NCBI RefSeq assembly: GCF_000425625.1
Contig: NZ_KE384415.1
Location: 41,061 to 105,060 of the forward strand
Length of the DNA stretch: 64,000 nucleotides
Origin: Stutzerimonas azotifigens DSM 17556
GTDB taxonomy: Bacteria > Pseudomonadota > Gammaproteobacteria > Pseudomonadales > Pseudomonadaceae
Direction: 5' to 3'
Of the stretch, positions 7,786-16,309 are shown in pieces. Numbering within the stretch: position 1 is the first letter of the stretch; each line of letters opens with the position of its first letter. The translations under genes and the position numbers were made by a program. Under the pieces are notes generated by a model that was given only the letters and a program-made list of their open reading frames with translations, did no database searches and had not been told where the DNA came from.

Positions 7786-8135
7786 CCCATCGCCTCTCGC
7801 CTCGTTTTCGGGCGCTGGTGATAGTGATCGGCCTGGTTGCTGCTGAAGTGCGGGAGCAGCCAGTGGCTGATCCAGTGCAAGAGGCGCTCGGCCTTGGGTG
7901 ATCCGCTCTGGTAGGCCAGGTGATGGGCGTTGCGCACGTCGATCCAGATCGTCGGCCGCGGCTGGTTGCCGAAGGCGATGCCCTCGATACGGCAGTGTTC
8001 ATGCAGCGCCTTGAGGTCGTCCTCGTAGCCGAGCACCTGCGCCAGGGCCGGCCCTTCGAGCAGCAGCACGCCATCCGGACGATGCAGCACCGGGATGACG
8101 TGACCGTCGAAGGCCAGGTGGTGTAGGTCGGACAT
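7782..8135 (-). CDS. Bro-N (phage antirepressor-type) domain protein
   Basis: A 117-residue protein covering essentially one Bro-N domain. It shows the opening strand pair HVIPVLHRPDG, the helix ALAQVLGYEDDLKALHEHC, a middle strand TIWIDVRNAHHLAYQSGS, and the closing KAERLLHWISHWLLPHF that matches the usual Wv..eVLP ending. Bro-N domains occur in phage and virus antirepressors and bind DNA. No C-terminal KilA-C or ANT domain follows. It is divergent from an Xre regulator about 220 bp away, an arrangement like a phage immunity switch, although no other phage genes are near. Confidence 0.75.
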   Translation of the reverse strand: MSDLHHLAFDGHVIPVLHRPDGVLLLEGPALAQVLGYEDDLKALHEHCRIEGIAFGNQPRPTIWIDVRNAHHLAYQSGSPKAERLLHWISHWLLPHFSSNQADHYHQRPKTRREAMG

Positions 8136-8289
8136 TCCGTTATCTCCCCCTTGATCGGCATCTCCGGCGCCGGCCCCGCGGCTGCGCCCGCGTGGCGCGC
8201 GCGAGTCTCTCATCGCCCGGCAAGGTACCCGGGCAGATCGGTCCGCGTGGCCACGAGCCACTGAAATGCCATCGCCATCGATGAAAGCA

Positions 8290-8309
8290 TGTATTTCATC
8301 TTAAATACA
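8290..8309. promoter_or_regulatory. perfect palindromic operator between the Bro-N and Xre genes
   Basis: The sequence tgtatttcatcttaaataca is a perfect 7-bp inverted repeat (tgtattt / aaataca) with a 6-bp spacer. It lies in an unusually A+T-rich stretch 48 bp before the preferred Xre ATG at 8357. It is a good candidate for autoregulation by the Xre protein or for binding by the Bro-N protein. Confidence 0.6.
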
Positions 8310-8356
8310 AGCGAATGTTCAATAAAGCATGGAAGCGGAATTTAACGTCCGCGTCC

Positions 8357-8776
8357 ATGAACGAAAAAACCGAATTTGCCCAGCGCCTGCGCAGCGCCAT
8401 GCTCGCTGCCGGCTACCCCGATCGGCCTGCCGTCCTGGAGAGGGAATTCAATTCCCGCTACTGGGGGCGGTCGGTGACGTTCCAGGCCGTGTCACGCTGG
8501 CTGGGGGGCAAATCCATTCCCTCCCAGGACAAGCTGCAAGTGATCGCACAATGGCTGAAGGTCGAACCCCAGGCGCTGCGTTATGGCGAACAGGCCGCGT
8601 CGGCCATTCGCGAGCAGCGGGGCCGGTGGGAAGATCCGGCGTTCTATCCCGAGCGTGAAGCCATCGAGGCCTTCCTTGCGCTGCCCGCCGAGCAGCGCAA
8701 GGTGGTCCGCGACGTGATCAAGGCCTTCGCCAAGGCGAGCCAGGCCCCAGTGGCGGATGGCAAGAAAGGCCGCTGA
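8357..8776 (+). CDS. Xre-type helix-turn-helix regulator
   Basis: A 139-residue protein. Residues about 5-75 contain an Xre/CI-like helix-turn-helix, recognisable from TFQAVSRWLGGKSIPS (recognition helix) and DKLQVIAQWLKVEPQAL. The C-terminal part is helical and charged (EREAIEAFLALPAEQRKVVRDVIKAFAKA) and probably dimerises. There is no LexA-type protease domain. The start at 8357 is preferred because an alternative at 8315 falls almost on the palindrome at 8290-8309, though neither has a good ribosome site. It pairs divergently with the Bro-N gene. Confidence 0.75.
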   Translation: MNEKTEFAQRLRSAMLAAGYPDRPAVLEREFNSRYWGRSVTFQAVSRWLGGKSIPSQDKLQVIAQWLKVEPQALRYGEQAASAIREQRGRWEDPAFYPEREAIEAFLALPAEQRKVVRDVIKAFAKASQAPVADGKKGR

Positions 8777-9216
8777 TTCCGGCGTTGCGTGGTGGTGAGT
8801 CGAGCAAGGCGCCTGCGGAACCGGCCCGCGGCCAGTGCCTTGTGGGGAGGCGGCCAGCTTGCATGGCCGCGGTAATCAGGGCGGCGCCACTCCATTCATC
8901 AGACCGAGCTCACGATCTGCTCGCGCGGCCATTGGTTCATGCCAGAGCATGGCCATCTCGTAGCGGGGCTTCCAACCACCTGTAGCGTGGTGCTGCGCTG
9001 TACCAGCCGTTCGGGAAGCAAGCATGGCCGCCACCAGGTCCGTGCTTTCCAGCACCGCGACATCGTGCAGGCCGGTTAGCGATCGAGACCCACGAACGAA
9101 ACCCCGTCGCCCCGGCGCAGGCCGGGGCCCAGTTGCCCCCTGCGGATGCCTGCCAGGCACCTGGATACGGGCCTGCGCCGTATGACGTCCGGCGCCCTCC
9201 CAAAGAAGAGAAGGGC
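8777..9216. other. 440-bp gap without a convincing gene
   Basis: Contains a short GC hairpin motif of the common type ccccggcgcaggccggggcc at about 9113-9132 and no frame with a ribosome site. On the minus strand, around 8876-9070, a stretch translates as TGLHDVAVLESTDLVAAML and onward without stops. It could be the end of a decayed gene, but I recognise no family. Confidence 0.5.
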
Positions 9217-9804
9217 TCAGTGCGTGACGATATGCACCCGGTGCACGCGGCTGTCGCGTCGGCCGGCGCGGTCGTTGGCGGCGCGGCCGGGGATGGCGCC
9301 TTCGCCGGCGCGCAGGTCGCCCAGGCTGGTGTCGTCCGCCTCGCTCAGCCCGGTGCTGCTTTCGGTGGCTTCCGGATAGCCGGTGGTCAGTGCCTCGGTG
9401 CTGGCGGTCAGCGGGCGGGCGTCGCCGGCCTTCCAGTTGGCGCTGCGCTCGTCGATGTCGATGGCGCCGTGGCGCTGCAGCACCTCTTCGACAGGATCGG
9501 CATCGGCCTCGTCGGGCAGGGTCACGGTAACGATGGTCGAGCCGCGCCGCATCGCCTCCGGAAAGTCGCGCGCGTGCCGGGTGTGCTCGCTGCCGAACAC
9601 CGAATGGAAGAAGTCGCTGACCAACTGGCTGACCGAGTCGCGCGACTCCGCGGCGGCGTCCACCCGGCTCGCCATGATGGTTTTCGGATTGCTCGAGGCG
9701 GACAGGCGCACGTCGTCGGCGGGAATGCCGGCGTCGAGCAGGTCGTGCTTGGCTTGTTCGGCGTCGTCGTAGCGGTCGAAGGCGGCAATCAGAATCTGGG
9801 ACAT
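9217..9804 (-). CDS. general stress protein 17M-like (YflT-type) protein
   Basis: A 195-residue soluble protein. The first 100 residues match the 17M-like domain: an opening strand SQILIAAFDRYDDAEQAKHD, a helix, then DAGIPADDVRL, with a second half containing STIVTVTLPDEADADPVEEVL. The C-terminal 80 residues are polar, Asp/Ala/Ser-rich and probably disordered. The family is linked to general stress responses; the molecular role is unknown. ATG at 9804 follows a GGAGCG ribosome site. It stands alone. Confidence 0.7.
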   Translation of the reverse strand: MSQILIAAFDRYDDAEQAKHDLLDAGIPADDVRLSASSNPKTIMASRVDAAAESRDSVSQLVSDFFHSVFGSEHTRHARDFPEAMRRGSTIVTVTLPDEADADPVEEVLQRHGAIDIDERSANWKAGDARPLTASTEALTTGYPEATESSTGLSEADDTSLGDLRAGEGAIPGRAANDRAGRRDSRVHRVHIVTH

Positions 9805-10262
9805 CGAAGCGCTCCTGCAGGCCGGTGGCGGGAAGGCGGCGAGCCGAACGGCATGCGGCACCGCCGATGTGCGAACGTCTGCTGTATTGGTCGCATCCGG
9901 CCGGCCAATGGTTCATGCGCGTTCCTTACCGGACATCGAAGCGGTGCCGGGCAGCGCTTCGGCAGGGCCCGAACGGGGGCGCTGCGCTCCATCCGTCGCA
10001 CCGCTTCGTCTGCCGCGCAGCGCTCTATTGAGCGGGTTGCAGGGGCGGGCGTAGAATCCGCGCGCTCAGGTCGTAGCATCACACCCTCGCACCCAGACAC
10101 CCTCCGTCGCGCCAGGCGTTTTCCGCCTCGGGGCCGCACGGTCCGTGCGCGCGTGCCCGTGTGTGAATCTTCCCTTTTCGCTCATTCCGGACGGTGACCC
10201 GCGGCGCAGGCCGGCGGGCGACGACTCCCGTGCGGCATGCGCACCTTGCAGACATCGCCCGA
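9805..10262. other. 458-bp gap upstream of sotB
   Basis: No open frame with coding character. A possible -10 (tagaat at about 10050) appears upstream of sotB but no matching -35 is evident. A short stretch (gccaatggttcatgc, about 9903-9917) nearly repeats one at about 8929-8943 in the previous gap, perhaps a relic of duplication. Confidence 0.4.
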
Positions 10263-11453
10263 ATGAACCCATCCGCGCAAACGCGTGCCGGTGGCTGGAT
10301 CAGCGTGATCGCGCTGGCCCTGGCCGCCTTCATCTTCAACACCACCGAGTTCGTGCCGGTGGCGCTGCTGACCGACATCGGCGCGAGCTTCGCCATGACG
10401 CCGGCCCAGGCCGGCCTGATGCTGACGCTCTATGCCTGGGTGGTGGCCCTGATGTCGCTGCCGATGATGCTGCTGACGCGCAACATCGAGCGACGCCGGT
10501 TGCTGGGCTTCGTGTTCCTGCTGTTCATCGGCAGCCACCTGCTGTCCAGCGTGGCCAGCAGCTTCGGCATGCTGATGCTGAGCCGCATCGGCATCGCCCT
10601 GGCGCATGCGGTGTTCTGGTCGATCACCGCGTCGCTGGCGGTGCGGGTGGCGCCCGAGGGGCGGCAGGCGCAGGCGCTCGGCCTGCTGGCGACCGGCAGC
10701 GCGCTGGCGATGGTGCTCGGCATTCCGCTCGGGCGGGTGGTGGGCGAGGCGCTCGGCTGGCGCACTACCTTCCTGGCCATCGGCGGCGTGGCGACCCTGA
10801 CCATGCTCTGCCTGATGAAGGCGCTGCCGCTGCTGCCGAGCCAGAATTCCGGCTCGCTGCGCAGCGTGCCGATGCTGTTCAGGCGGCCGCCGCTGGTGGT
10901 CGTCTACCTGCTCACCGTGCTGGTGATCACCGCGCACTTCACCGCCTACAGCTACATCGAACCCTTCGCCCAGCGCATCGCCGGCCTGAGCGGGGAGATG
11001 ACCACCGGCCTGCTGCTGCTGTTCGGTGGCGCGGGCATCCTCGGTTCGCTGCTGTTCAGCCGCTACAGCACGCGCTACCCGCGCGGCTTCGTGATCGCCG
11101 CGCTGGCGGTGCAGGCGCTGTGTCTGCTCCTGCTGCTGCCGGCCTCGCGCGACGCCTCCTGGCTCGGCGCGCTGGCGGTGGTCTGGGGCATCGCCGGAAT
11201 GTGCTTCGGCCTGTCGCTGCAGGCGCGCGTGCTGGCGCTGGCGCACGACGCCACCGACGTCGCCATGTCGATGTTCTCCGGCATCTACAACATCGGCATC
11301 GGCGGCGGCGCCTTGCTCGGCAGCCTGGTGAGCAGCCACCTCGGCCTGCCGAACATCGGCATGGTCGGCGGCCTGCTGGCGCTCGGCGGCCTGCTGCTGT
11401 GCTGCTTCGCCACCTACCGCCTGGCCCGGCCGGCGGCGCCCACGGCGATGTGA
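10263..11453 (+). CDS. sotB: MFS sugar efflux transporter, SotB type
   Basis: A 396-residue twelve-helix MFS protein. The first helix carries the family hallmark [18 protein letters not shown], typical of the SotB/YdeA arabinose and IPTG efflux permeases. A motif A-like loop follows helix 2 ([14 protein letters not shown]). It would export sugars or drugs with proton antiport. The ATG at 10263 starts the conserved region; a GTG at 10194 would add 23 residues unlike the family. It is a single gene, followed after 92 bp by the DRE-TIM enzyme. Confidence 0.88.
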   Translation: MNPSAQTRAGGWISVIALALAAFIFNTTEFVPVALLTDIGASFAMTPAQAGLMLTLYAWVVALMSLPMMLLTRNIERRRLLGFVFLLFIGSHLLSSVASSFGMLMLSRIGIALAHAVFWSITASLAVRVAPEGRQAQALGLLATGSALAMVLGIPLGRVVGEALGWRTTFLAIGGVATLTMLCLMKALPLLPSQNSGSLRSVPMLFRRPPLVVVYLLTVLVITAHFTAYSYIEPFAQRIAGLSGEMTTGLLLLFGGAGILGSLLFSRYSTRYPRGFVIAALAVQALCLLLLLPASRDASWLGALAVVWGIAGMCFGLSLQARVLALAHDATDVAMSMFSGIYNIGIGGGALLGSLVSSHLGLPNIGMVGGLLALGGLLLCCFATYRLARPAAPTAM

Positions 11454-11545
11454 ACGCCCGGTCCGAAAAGGGTGGTCCGGCGTGATCGCTTTGCGCCAAG
11501 ATCGCGTCCTGCACCCTCGAGGATGACCGCTGGGGAGACGCGCGG

Positions 11546-12832
11546 ATGGAGAAGGCACACGCAAGGACGGCCGCCCTGGCCAAGCTGGCGGAGGCGGATG
11601 GGAAGCTCGAGCGGCTGCGCGCCATCGAGCCCTATCTCATCGATCTGTCGCTGCGCGAGAATCCGACCGGCGCGCCGGTCGGCCAGACCCTGGCGGACAA
11701 GCTGGCGATCTTCCCCGAACTGCGCGCCTTCGGCTTCACCAACATCCTGCTCGGCACGCTTGACTACGCCTTCCCGGAAGAGCCGGAAGTCGACGACCAG
11801 TTCATGAGCCACCTGCGGACCAGCGGCGCCCGGCTCGATGGCTGTTTCGCCGCCACCGCCGTCGGCCTGTGCTCCGCCGACGGGATCTTCGTCCCCGACA
11901 CCTCGCAGCTCAAGCTCCAGGCCTACGGGGTGCCGAACACCCTGCACGAGATCTACCTGAGCCGCGAGGGCATGGCCGGCCTCTACGACTTCGCCACCCT
12001 CGAGCGCAGCCTGCCGGCGAGCATCGACTGGCTGCTGGCGCACATCGTTGGCGACGCCGGCGGCCAGCCGCGCATCATCGTCAACATCGTCGATGGCTGC
12101 GACGCGCTGATCGAAGACCCGGAAAGTACCTTCCGCATCCTCGAACTGCTGGCCGGCCTGCCGATCGAGGGGGTGAGCCTCGAGGACGACCGCGGCACCT
12201 ACCTGCCGTTCCAGGTCGGCGCCTGCGTGGCCGCGGCCCGGGCGCTGCTGCCGCCACCGCTCAAGCTGCTGGTGCACGTACACGCCGGTGCCGGCTTCGA
12301 GAACGCCTCGGTGATCGAGGCGCTGCTCAACGGCGCCGACGGCGTGTGGGGCGGGCTGGCGAAGCCGGCGGCAGTGATCGGCCACGCGTCGCTGGGCGAG
12401 CTGATCGCCAACCTCGCGCGCCTCGGCAACCGGTACATGCAGGGCTACCGGCTCGAGCGGCTGGCGCCATTGGTCAACGCCCTGCAGCAGCTCGACGACG
12501 CGCAGCCGTTGGCGGACGACACGCCGATCTTCGGGCGCAACGCCTACCGCCTGCCGCTGAGCGCCTTCCGCCAGCGTGCCGGGCGCTTCATGGACCTGCC
12601 GCCGGAAACCATCGGCGGCAGCTACCGCTATCGCATCTGCCCGGTGGTCAGCGACCCGCCGGTGATCGCCGGGCGCCTGGCGGAAGTCACCGGACGGCCG
12701 GTGGCGAGCTTCCCGACCACGGTCATCCGCCGCATGATCGCGCTCATGCGCCAGGACTTGCGCGCCGGCAAACGCATCGCCTACGACCGCCCCGACGAAT
12801 TGCTCAAGCTCTACACCCGGGCGCTGGCCTGA
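11546..12832 (+). CDS. DRE-TIM metallolyase-like (HMGL-like) enzyme of unknown substrate
   Basis: A 428-residue soluble protein. Near the N-terminus IDLSLREN (Asp33, Arg37, Glu38) matches the D-x-[ST]-L-R-[DE] signature of the isopropylmalate synthase / HMG-CoA lyase barrel superfamily. His244-Val-His246 in LLVHVHAGAGFENASVIEA matches the metal-binding HxH, but the usual Asn-Asp after it is replaced by Ala-Gly. The C-terminal 130 residues, with GGSYRYRICPVVSDPPV, match nothing I know. ggggaga lies about 10 bases before the ATG. It has no pathway neighbours, so the reaction (probably aldol or Claisen type) is open. Confidence 0.7.
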   Translation: MEKAHARTAALAKLAEADGKLERLRAIEPYLIDLSLRENPTGAPVGQTLADKLAIFPELRAFGFTNILLGTLDYAFPEEPEVDDQFMSHLRTSGARLDGCFAATAVGLCSADGIFVPDTSQLKLQAYGVPNTLHEIYLSREGMAGLYDFATLERSLPASIDWLLAHIVGDAGGQPRIIVNIVDGCDALIEDPESTFRILELLAGLPIEGVSLEDDRGTYLPFQVGACVAAARALLPPPLKLLVHVHAGAGFENASVIEALLNGADGVWGGLAKPAAVIGHASLGELIANLARLGNRYMQGYRLERLAPLVNALQQLDDAQPLADDTPIFGRNAYRLPLSAFRQRAGRFMDLPPETIGGSYRYRICPVVSDPPVIAGRLAEVTGRPVASFPTTVIRRMIALMRQDLRAGKRIAYDRPDELLKLYTRALA

Positions 12833-12833
12833 C

Positions 12834-13166
12834 CCACTTCCCAAAGCAGGTCAGCGCCATCCTCGCCGATGCGGCCAGCCGCCCGCGCGACCTGCTGGCG
12901 CGTTTCGGCGGCGTGCTGCTGCCGGACACCGACGCCGCCGCCGCACGGGTGGTGGCCGAGCGCTGCCGCCAGGCCCTGTGCGCCGCCGAGCTGGCTCATG
13001 AAGACTCGCCGCTGGGCCAGCGGGTGACCCTGAGCATGGGCGTGGGCACGCGGGTGCCCGACCGCGGCATGGCGCGCATGGCCTTTCTCGAACAGGTCGA
13101 CCGGCTGCTCTACCAGGCCAAGCGGGCCGGGCGCGACGGCCTGGTCGCCGGACAGGGCCGCTCAGA
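12834..13166 (+). pseudogene. relic of a diguanylate cyclase GGDEF domain
   Basis: Just after the stop at 12832, an open frame without a start reads as the second half of a GGDEF domain: QVSAILADAASRPRDLLARF, then GGVLLPDTDAAAARVVAERC, and an ending LLYQAKRAGRDGLV. Compared with the intact cyclase in this window (RYGGEEFALLLPDTD), the residues EEFA are missing exactly, a 12-base in-frame deletion of the catalytic loop. The N-terminal half and the stop codon are also lost, as the frame runs into the convergent DUF3325 gene. It is a dead fragment. Confidence 0.8.
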
Positions 13167-13497
13167 ACAACGCGAACAGGCCCGCCAGCAGGCCACCGGC
13201 CAACGGCAGGCCGAGCACCAGGCGCGGCGCGTAGGGCAGCAGCAGGAGCAGCGCCAGGCCGGCCAGGGAGATCAGCCCGAACCAGGCGACCAGCGCCATG
13301 CCGCCCGGCCAGACGAAGCTCGCGGCATAGCCGGCGAGCACCAGCAGCAGGGCGCCGAGCGGCCGGCACAGCCGCTGCCAGCGCGGTGACAGGCGTGCGC
13401 TGCCGAGCTGCTTCCAGTGCCGGTCCATGCCCAGGCAGAGGCCGAGCATGCCGGCATAGGCCAGCGCCAGGCTGGTCATCAGGGCGGGGGCGCTCAT
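13162..13497 (-). CDS. DUF3325 membrane protein
   Basis: A 111-residue, very hydrophobic protein with three or four predicted membrane helices (ALMTSLALAYAGMLGLCLGM, LGALLLVLAGYAASF, LISLAGLALLLLL). The size and HW motif after helix 1 fit DUF3325, a family usually found last in iron-uptake operons with a PepSY protein and DUF3649. The ATG at 13497 overlaps the stop of the PepSY gene by four bases, so the genes are translationally coupled. It probably supports a PepSY ferric reductase-like complex; this is inferred from context. Confidence 0.8.
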   Translation of the reverse strand: MSAPALMTSLALAYAGMLGLCLGMDRHWKQLGSARLSPRWQRLCRPLGALLLVLAGYAASFVWPGGMALVAWFGLISLAGLALLLLLPYAPRLVLGLPLAGGLLAGLFALF

Positions 13498-15104
13498 CGT
13501 TCGGCTCCTGCGATCTGCACGGCGGGTGTGCGTCGAGCACGGCTGGTCGCGATTCGTGGCAGCTGCCAGGCGACCCAGGCGAGCGTGGCGCCGAGGAGCA
13601 GGGCGGTGACGTCCAGTCCGAGGCGCGCCCTGTCCGCCGCGCCGGGGGCCAGCAGCAAGTCCAGCAGCGGCAGGGCGACCCCCAGCGCGGCGGCAACGAA
13701 CAGCTGCTCGCGCCAGGCCTGCAGCGGCGCGCGCAGGCGCGCATGCGCCAGGCTCAGCAGCCAGACGCCGAAGAACAGCCGCAGCTCCCAGAATTCGCGC
13801 CCGGCCAACTCCGCCGGCAGCAGCCGGTTGCCCCACAGCAGCGCGGCGCAGGCCAGCGACAGCCCGGCCACCGCCGCCACGTTGAGGCTCTCCACCAGGC
13901 GCAGGAAGGCCCGGCCTTCGCTGGAGTCGGCCTTGACCTGGCGGCGCTTCTTCACCGTGTAGAGCACCAGCCCGCTGGCGATCATCACGCAGCTGACCAG
14001 CCCGCAGAGGAAGTACAGCCAGCGCATCGGATAGCCGCCGAACTGGGCGAAATGCAGCCCGGCGATCACCCGCTGGGTCAGCAGGCTAGGGCGCGACGGC
14101 TCGGGCGCGTCGAGCAGCCTGCCGCTGACGCCGTCGAACACCATGCCTTCGCCCTTGGTCAGCTCGATGCGGCTGCCGAGCAGCGGACGCACCGTCACCC
14201 GGGCATCGGCGCGCCCGGGATTGCTCACCGAGAGGCCGGCGACCATGCCTTCGCCATAGTGCGCCTCGCCGCGCTCGATGAAGCCGGCCAGCGGCAGCAG
14301 CTCGGCCGCCGGCGCCTGCGGGCGGGCGCCTTCGCCGCGCCCGCGCGGCTGCCCCTGTTCGGCCCCCGCTCGTCGCGCCCCGCCACCCGCTTGCTGCGCC
14401 TGTTCGGCACCCGGGCGCGACTCGCGGAACATCGCCTGGCGGTCGCCGTCGTACAGCGCGTCGACCGCGGCCGGCATGTAGATCGCCGAGAAGATCGCCA
14501 GCCCCGAGTAGGTGATCATCAGGTGGAACGGCAGCAGCAACACCGCGCTGGCGTTGTGGCCGTCCAGCCAGGAGCGCTGGCCCTTGGCCGGGCGGAAGGT
14601 GAAGAAGTCCTTGAAGATCTTCTTGTGGATGATCACGCCGCTGATGATCGCCACCAGCATGGCCATGGCCGCGAAGCCCACCACCCAGATGCCGATCATG
14701 CGCGGCAGGTGCAGGGTGTAATGAAAGTGGAAGAAGAAGTTGCCGCCGACCGTTTCGCGCACCGGCAGCGCCTCGCCGGTCGCCGGGTCGAGCTGGGTGC
14801 GCTCGCCGCGCCGCTGTTCGCCGCTGGAAACCGACAGCTGCGGCGCACGTTCGGTGGGCAGGCCGATGTTCCAGCCGGAGGCCTGCGGCTTTTCCCGCTC
14901 GAGCCAGCGCTGCGCGACCTCGGCGGCCTGCGCCTGGCCGAGGCCGCGATCACTCAGTTCGGGCTGCATCCACCAGTCGATCTCCTTGTCGAACACCGCC
15001 AGGGTGCCGGTCAGGAAGATGGCGAACAGCGCCCAGCCGAGCAGCAGGCCGGCCCAGGTATGCAGCCACGACATGGACTGGGTCAGCGAACGCTGGCGCT
15101 CCAT
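13494..15104 (-). CDS. PepSY-associated TM protein (putative ferric-siderophore reductase)
   Basis: A 536-residue inner-membrane protein. It starts with a membrane helix carrying the family motif LHTWAGLLLGWALF, has a periplasmic PepSY-like region, conserved histidines in FHFHYTLHLP and PFHLMITYSG that could bind haem, and three to six further helices. A low-complexity insert of about 40 residues rich in Gly, Ala, Arg and Gln (around RRAGAEQGQPRGRGEGA) interrupts the second periplasmic part. Relatives lie with siderophore receptors and are thought to reduce ferric siderophores. The genes on both sides overlap it, confirming one operon. Confidence 0.88.
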   Translation of the reverse strand: MERQRSLTQSMSWLHTWAGLLLGWALFAIFLTGTLAVFDKEIDWWMQPELSDRGLGQAQAAEVAQRWLEREKPQASGWNIGLPTERAPQLSVSSGEQRRGERTQLDPATGEALPVRETVGGNFFFHFHYTLHLPRMIGIWVVGFAAMAMLVAIISGVIIHKKIFKDFFTFRPAKGQRSWLDGHNASAVLLLPFHLMITYSGLAIFSAIYMPAAVDALYDGDRQAMFRESRPGAEQAQQAGGGARRAGAEQGQPRGRGEGARPQAPAAELLPLAGFIERGEAHYGEGMVAGLSVSNPGRADARVTVRPLLGSRIELTKGEGMVFDGVSGRLLDAPEPSRPSLLTQRVIAGLHFAQFGGYPMRWLYFLCGLVSCVMIASGLVLYTVKKRRQVKADSSEGRAFLRLVESLNVAAVAGLSLACAALLWGNRLLPAELAGREFWELRLFFGVWLLSLAHARLRAPLQAWREQLFVAAALGVALPLLDLLLAPGAADRARLGLDVTALLLGATLAWVAWQLPRIATSRARRTPAVQIAGAER

Positions 15105-15391
15105 CAGCGCATCCCCCCGAGCAGCTGCGGCCAGAATGCGATCGCCGCCAGCGGCACGCTCAGCGCCACCCCCGCCAGCACCTGCCCCAGCGTGCGCGCG
15201 GAAAACGCCCAGAGCACGAACACCAGGTAGACCACGAACGACAGCAGCGTGGCGACCGCCGCCGCGTCGTAGCGGGCGAAAGGCAGCAGCCGGGCCAGGG
15301 TGGCGGTGGTGGCGTAGGTGAAGGCGTAGCCGCCGAGGATGGCGGCCAGGACGCGGACGATCACTGGCCAACGTGAGTGGATGGCTTTCAT
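15104..15391 (-). CDS. DUF3649 membrane protein
   Basis: A 95-residue protein with three predicted membrane helices (VLAAILGGYAFTYATTATLA, LLSFVVYLVFVLWAF, LAGVALSVPLAAIAF). This matches DUF3649, typically found upstream of PepSY and DUF3325 genes in iron-uptake operons. It overlaps the esterase stop by four bases and its own stop overlaps the PepSY ATG (TGATG). The function is unknown; a role as a small subunit of a membrane iron reductase is inferred. Confidence 0.8.
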   Translation of the reverse strand: MKAIHSRWPVIVRVLAAILGGYAFTYATTATLARLLPFARYDAAAVATLLSFVVYLVFVLWAFSARTLGQVLAGVALSVPLAAIAFWPQLLGGMR

Positions 15392-16302
15392 CGATGATTC
15401 TCTTGGGTGATCAGCCGTAGCGCGGGTAGCAGCGATGCCGACAACATCGGCCCGTGGCCAAGGCCGGCGAGTTCGCGATAATCGACTTGCATCCGTGGAT
15501 AGGTAGACAGCCGCTCAGCCATTCGCCGAGCTGCATCGGCAGGAACGGCGGCCATGGCCCTGGCCCGCGCCGACGGCATGTCGTCCGCCGCGCGTGGACG
15601 GGTTTCGCCAGTACCACGCAGGATCAGGAGCCGCGCAGCCGTATCGACCGGTAGTTCCTTTTCGGTCCGCAGCAGCAAGCCGGATTGCCACCACAACGAA
15701 GGCTCGGCCGCGACATAGGTCTGGAATGCCTGTGGGCGGGTAAACAGGGCGTTGAGCACGAAGGCGCCGCCATAGGAGTGGCCCCATAGGCCTTGGCGTT
15801 GCGGGTCGACCGGGTGGTGCAGCGCAACGTGGGGCTTGATTCGTTGTTCGATCAAATCGAGAAACTGGGCGGCGCCCCCAGCCGGGCGCCGCCGCTCTTC
15901 ATCCTCCAGCAGCGGCTGGCCGGGCTGCGGCGCCGGGGTATAGTCGTAGACACGCGCATCGACATCGAAGCGCAACTCGGTGGCATAGCCGATCATCACC
16001 AGCAACGGCGGACCGCGTTCATCCATTTCCGCCAGCCAGTCTTCGCGCAGCTCCGCGTTCACTGCATTGCCGTCCAGTAGATAGAGCGCCGGATAGCCTT
16101 CGGCAGGCGCGGCGCGTTTGGGCACGGCCAGGTGGATGCGGTAGTGGCGGCGCCCGTCGGTGGAGTCCAGTTCGAAGCGCTCGAAGCGGTAATACGCCGA
16201 CCCGGTGTCGGCAAGCGTCGGGCCGACCTTCTGGCTGAGATCGGGCCTGGCCAGGGTGATCAATGGCAGGCAGCCAAGCGCAATCCACCCCCAATGCTTC
16301 AT
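15388..16302 (-). CDS. periplasmic siderophore esterase (IroE/PfeE-like)
   Basis: A 304-residue alpha/beta hydrolase with an N-terminal signal-like hydrophobic segment (GWIALGCLPLITLA). The nucleophile elbow is GHSYGG with Ser176, and a late His in GLGHGPML would complete the triad. The layout (RRHYRIHLAVPK, ALYLLDGNAV, WWQSGLLLRTE) fits the IroE / PfeE group, which hydrolyse triscatechol lactone siderophores such as enterobactin in the periplasm. Its place between the receptor and the PepSY gene supports this. The ATG at 16302 gives a proper signal peptide, unlike the longer frame to 16359. Confidence 0.85.
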   Translation of the reverse strand: MKHWGWIALGCLPLITLARPDLSQKVGPTLADTGSAYYRFERFELDSTDGRRHYRIHLAVPKRAAPAEGYPALYLLDGNAVNAELREDWLAEMDERGPPLLVMIGYATELRFDVDARVYDYTPAPQPGQPLLEDEERRRPAGGAAQFLDLIEQRIKPHVALHHPVDPQRQGLWGHSYGGAFVLNALFTRPQAFQTYVAAEPSLWWQSGLLLRTEKELPVDTAARLLILRGTGETRPRAADDMPSARARAMAAVPADAARRMAERLSTYPRMQVDYRELAGLGHGPMLSASLLPALRLITQENHR

Positions 16303-16309
16303 GGCCGTT

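Noticed and set aside
8876-9070. Minus-strand stretch resembling the C-terminus of a protein (TGLHDVAVLESTDLVAAML and onward)
   Set aside because: No start, no ribosome site and no family recognised. It is recorded only as a gap remark.
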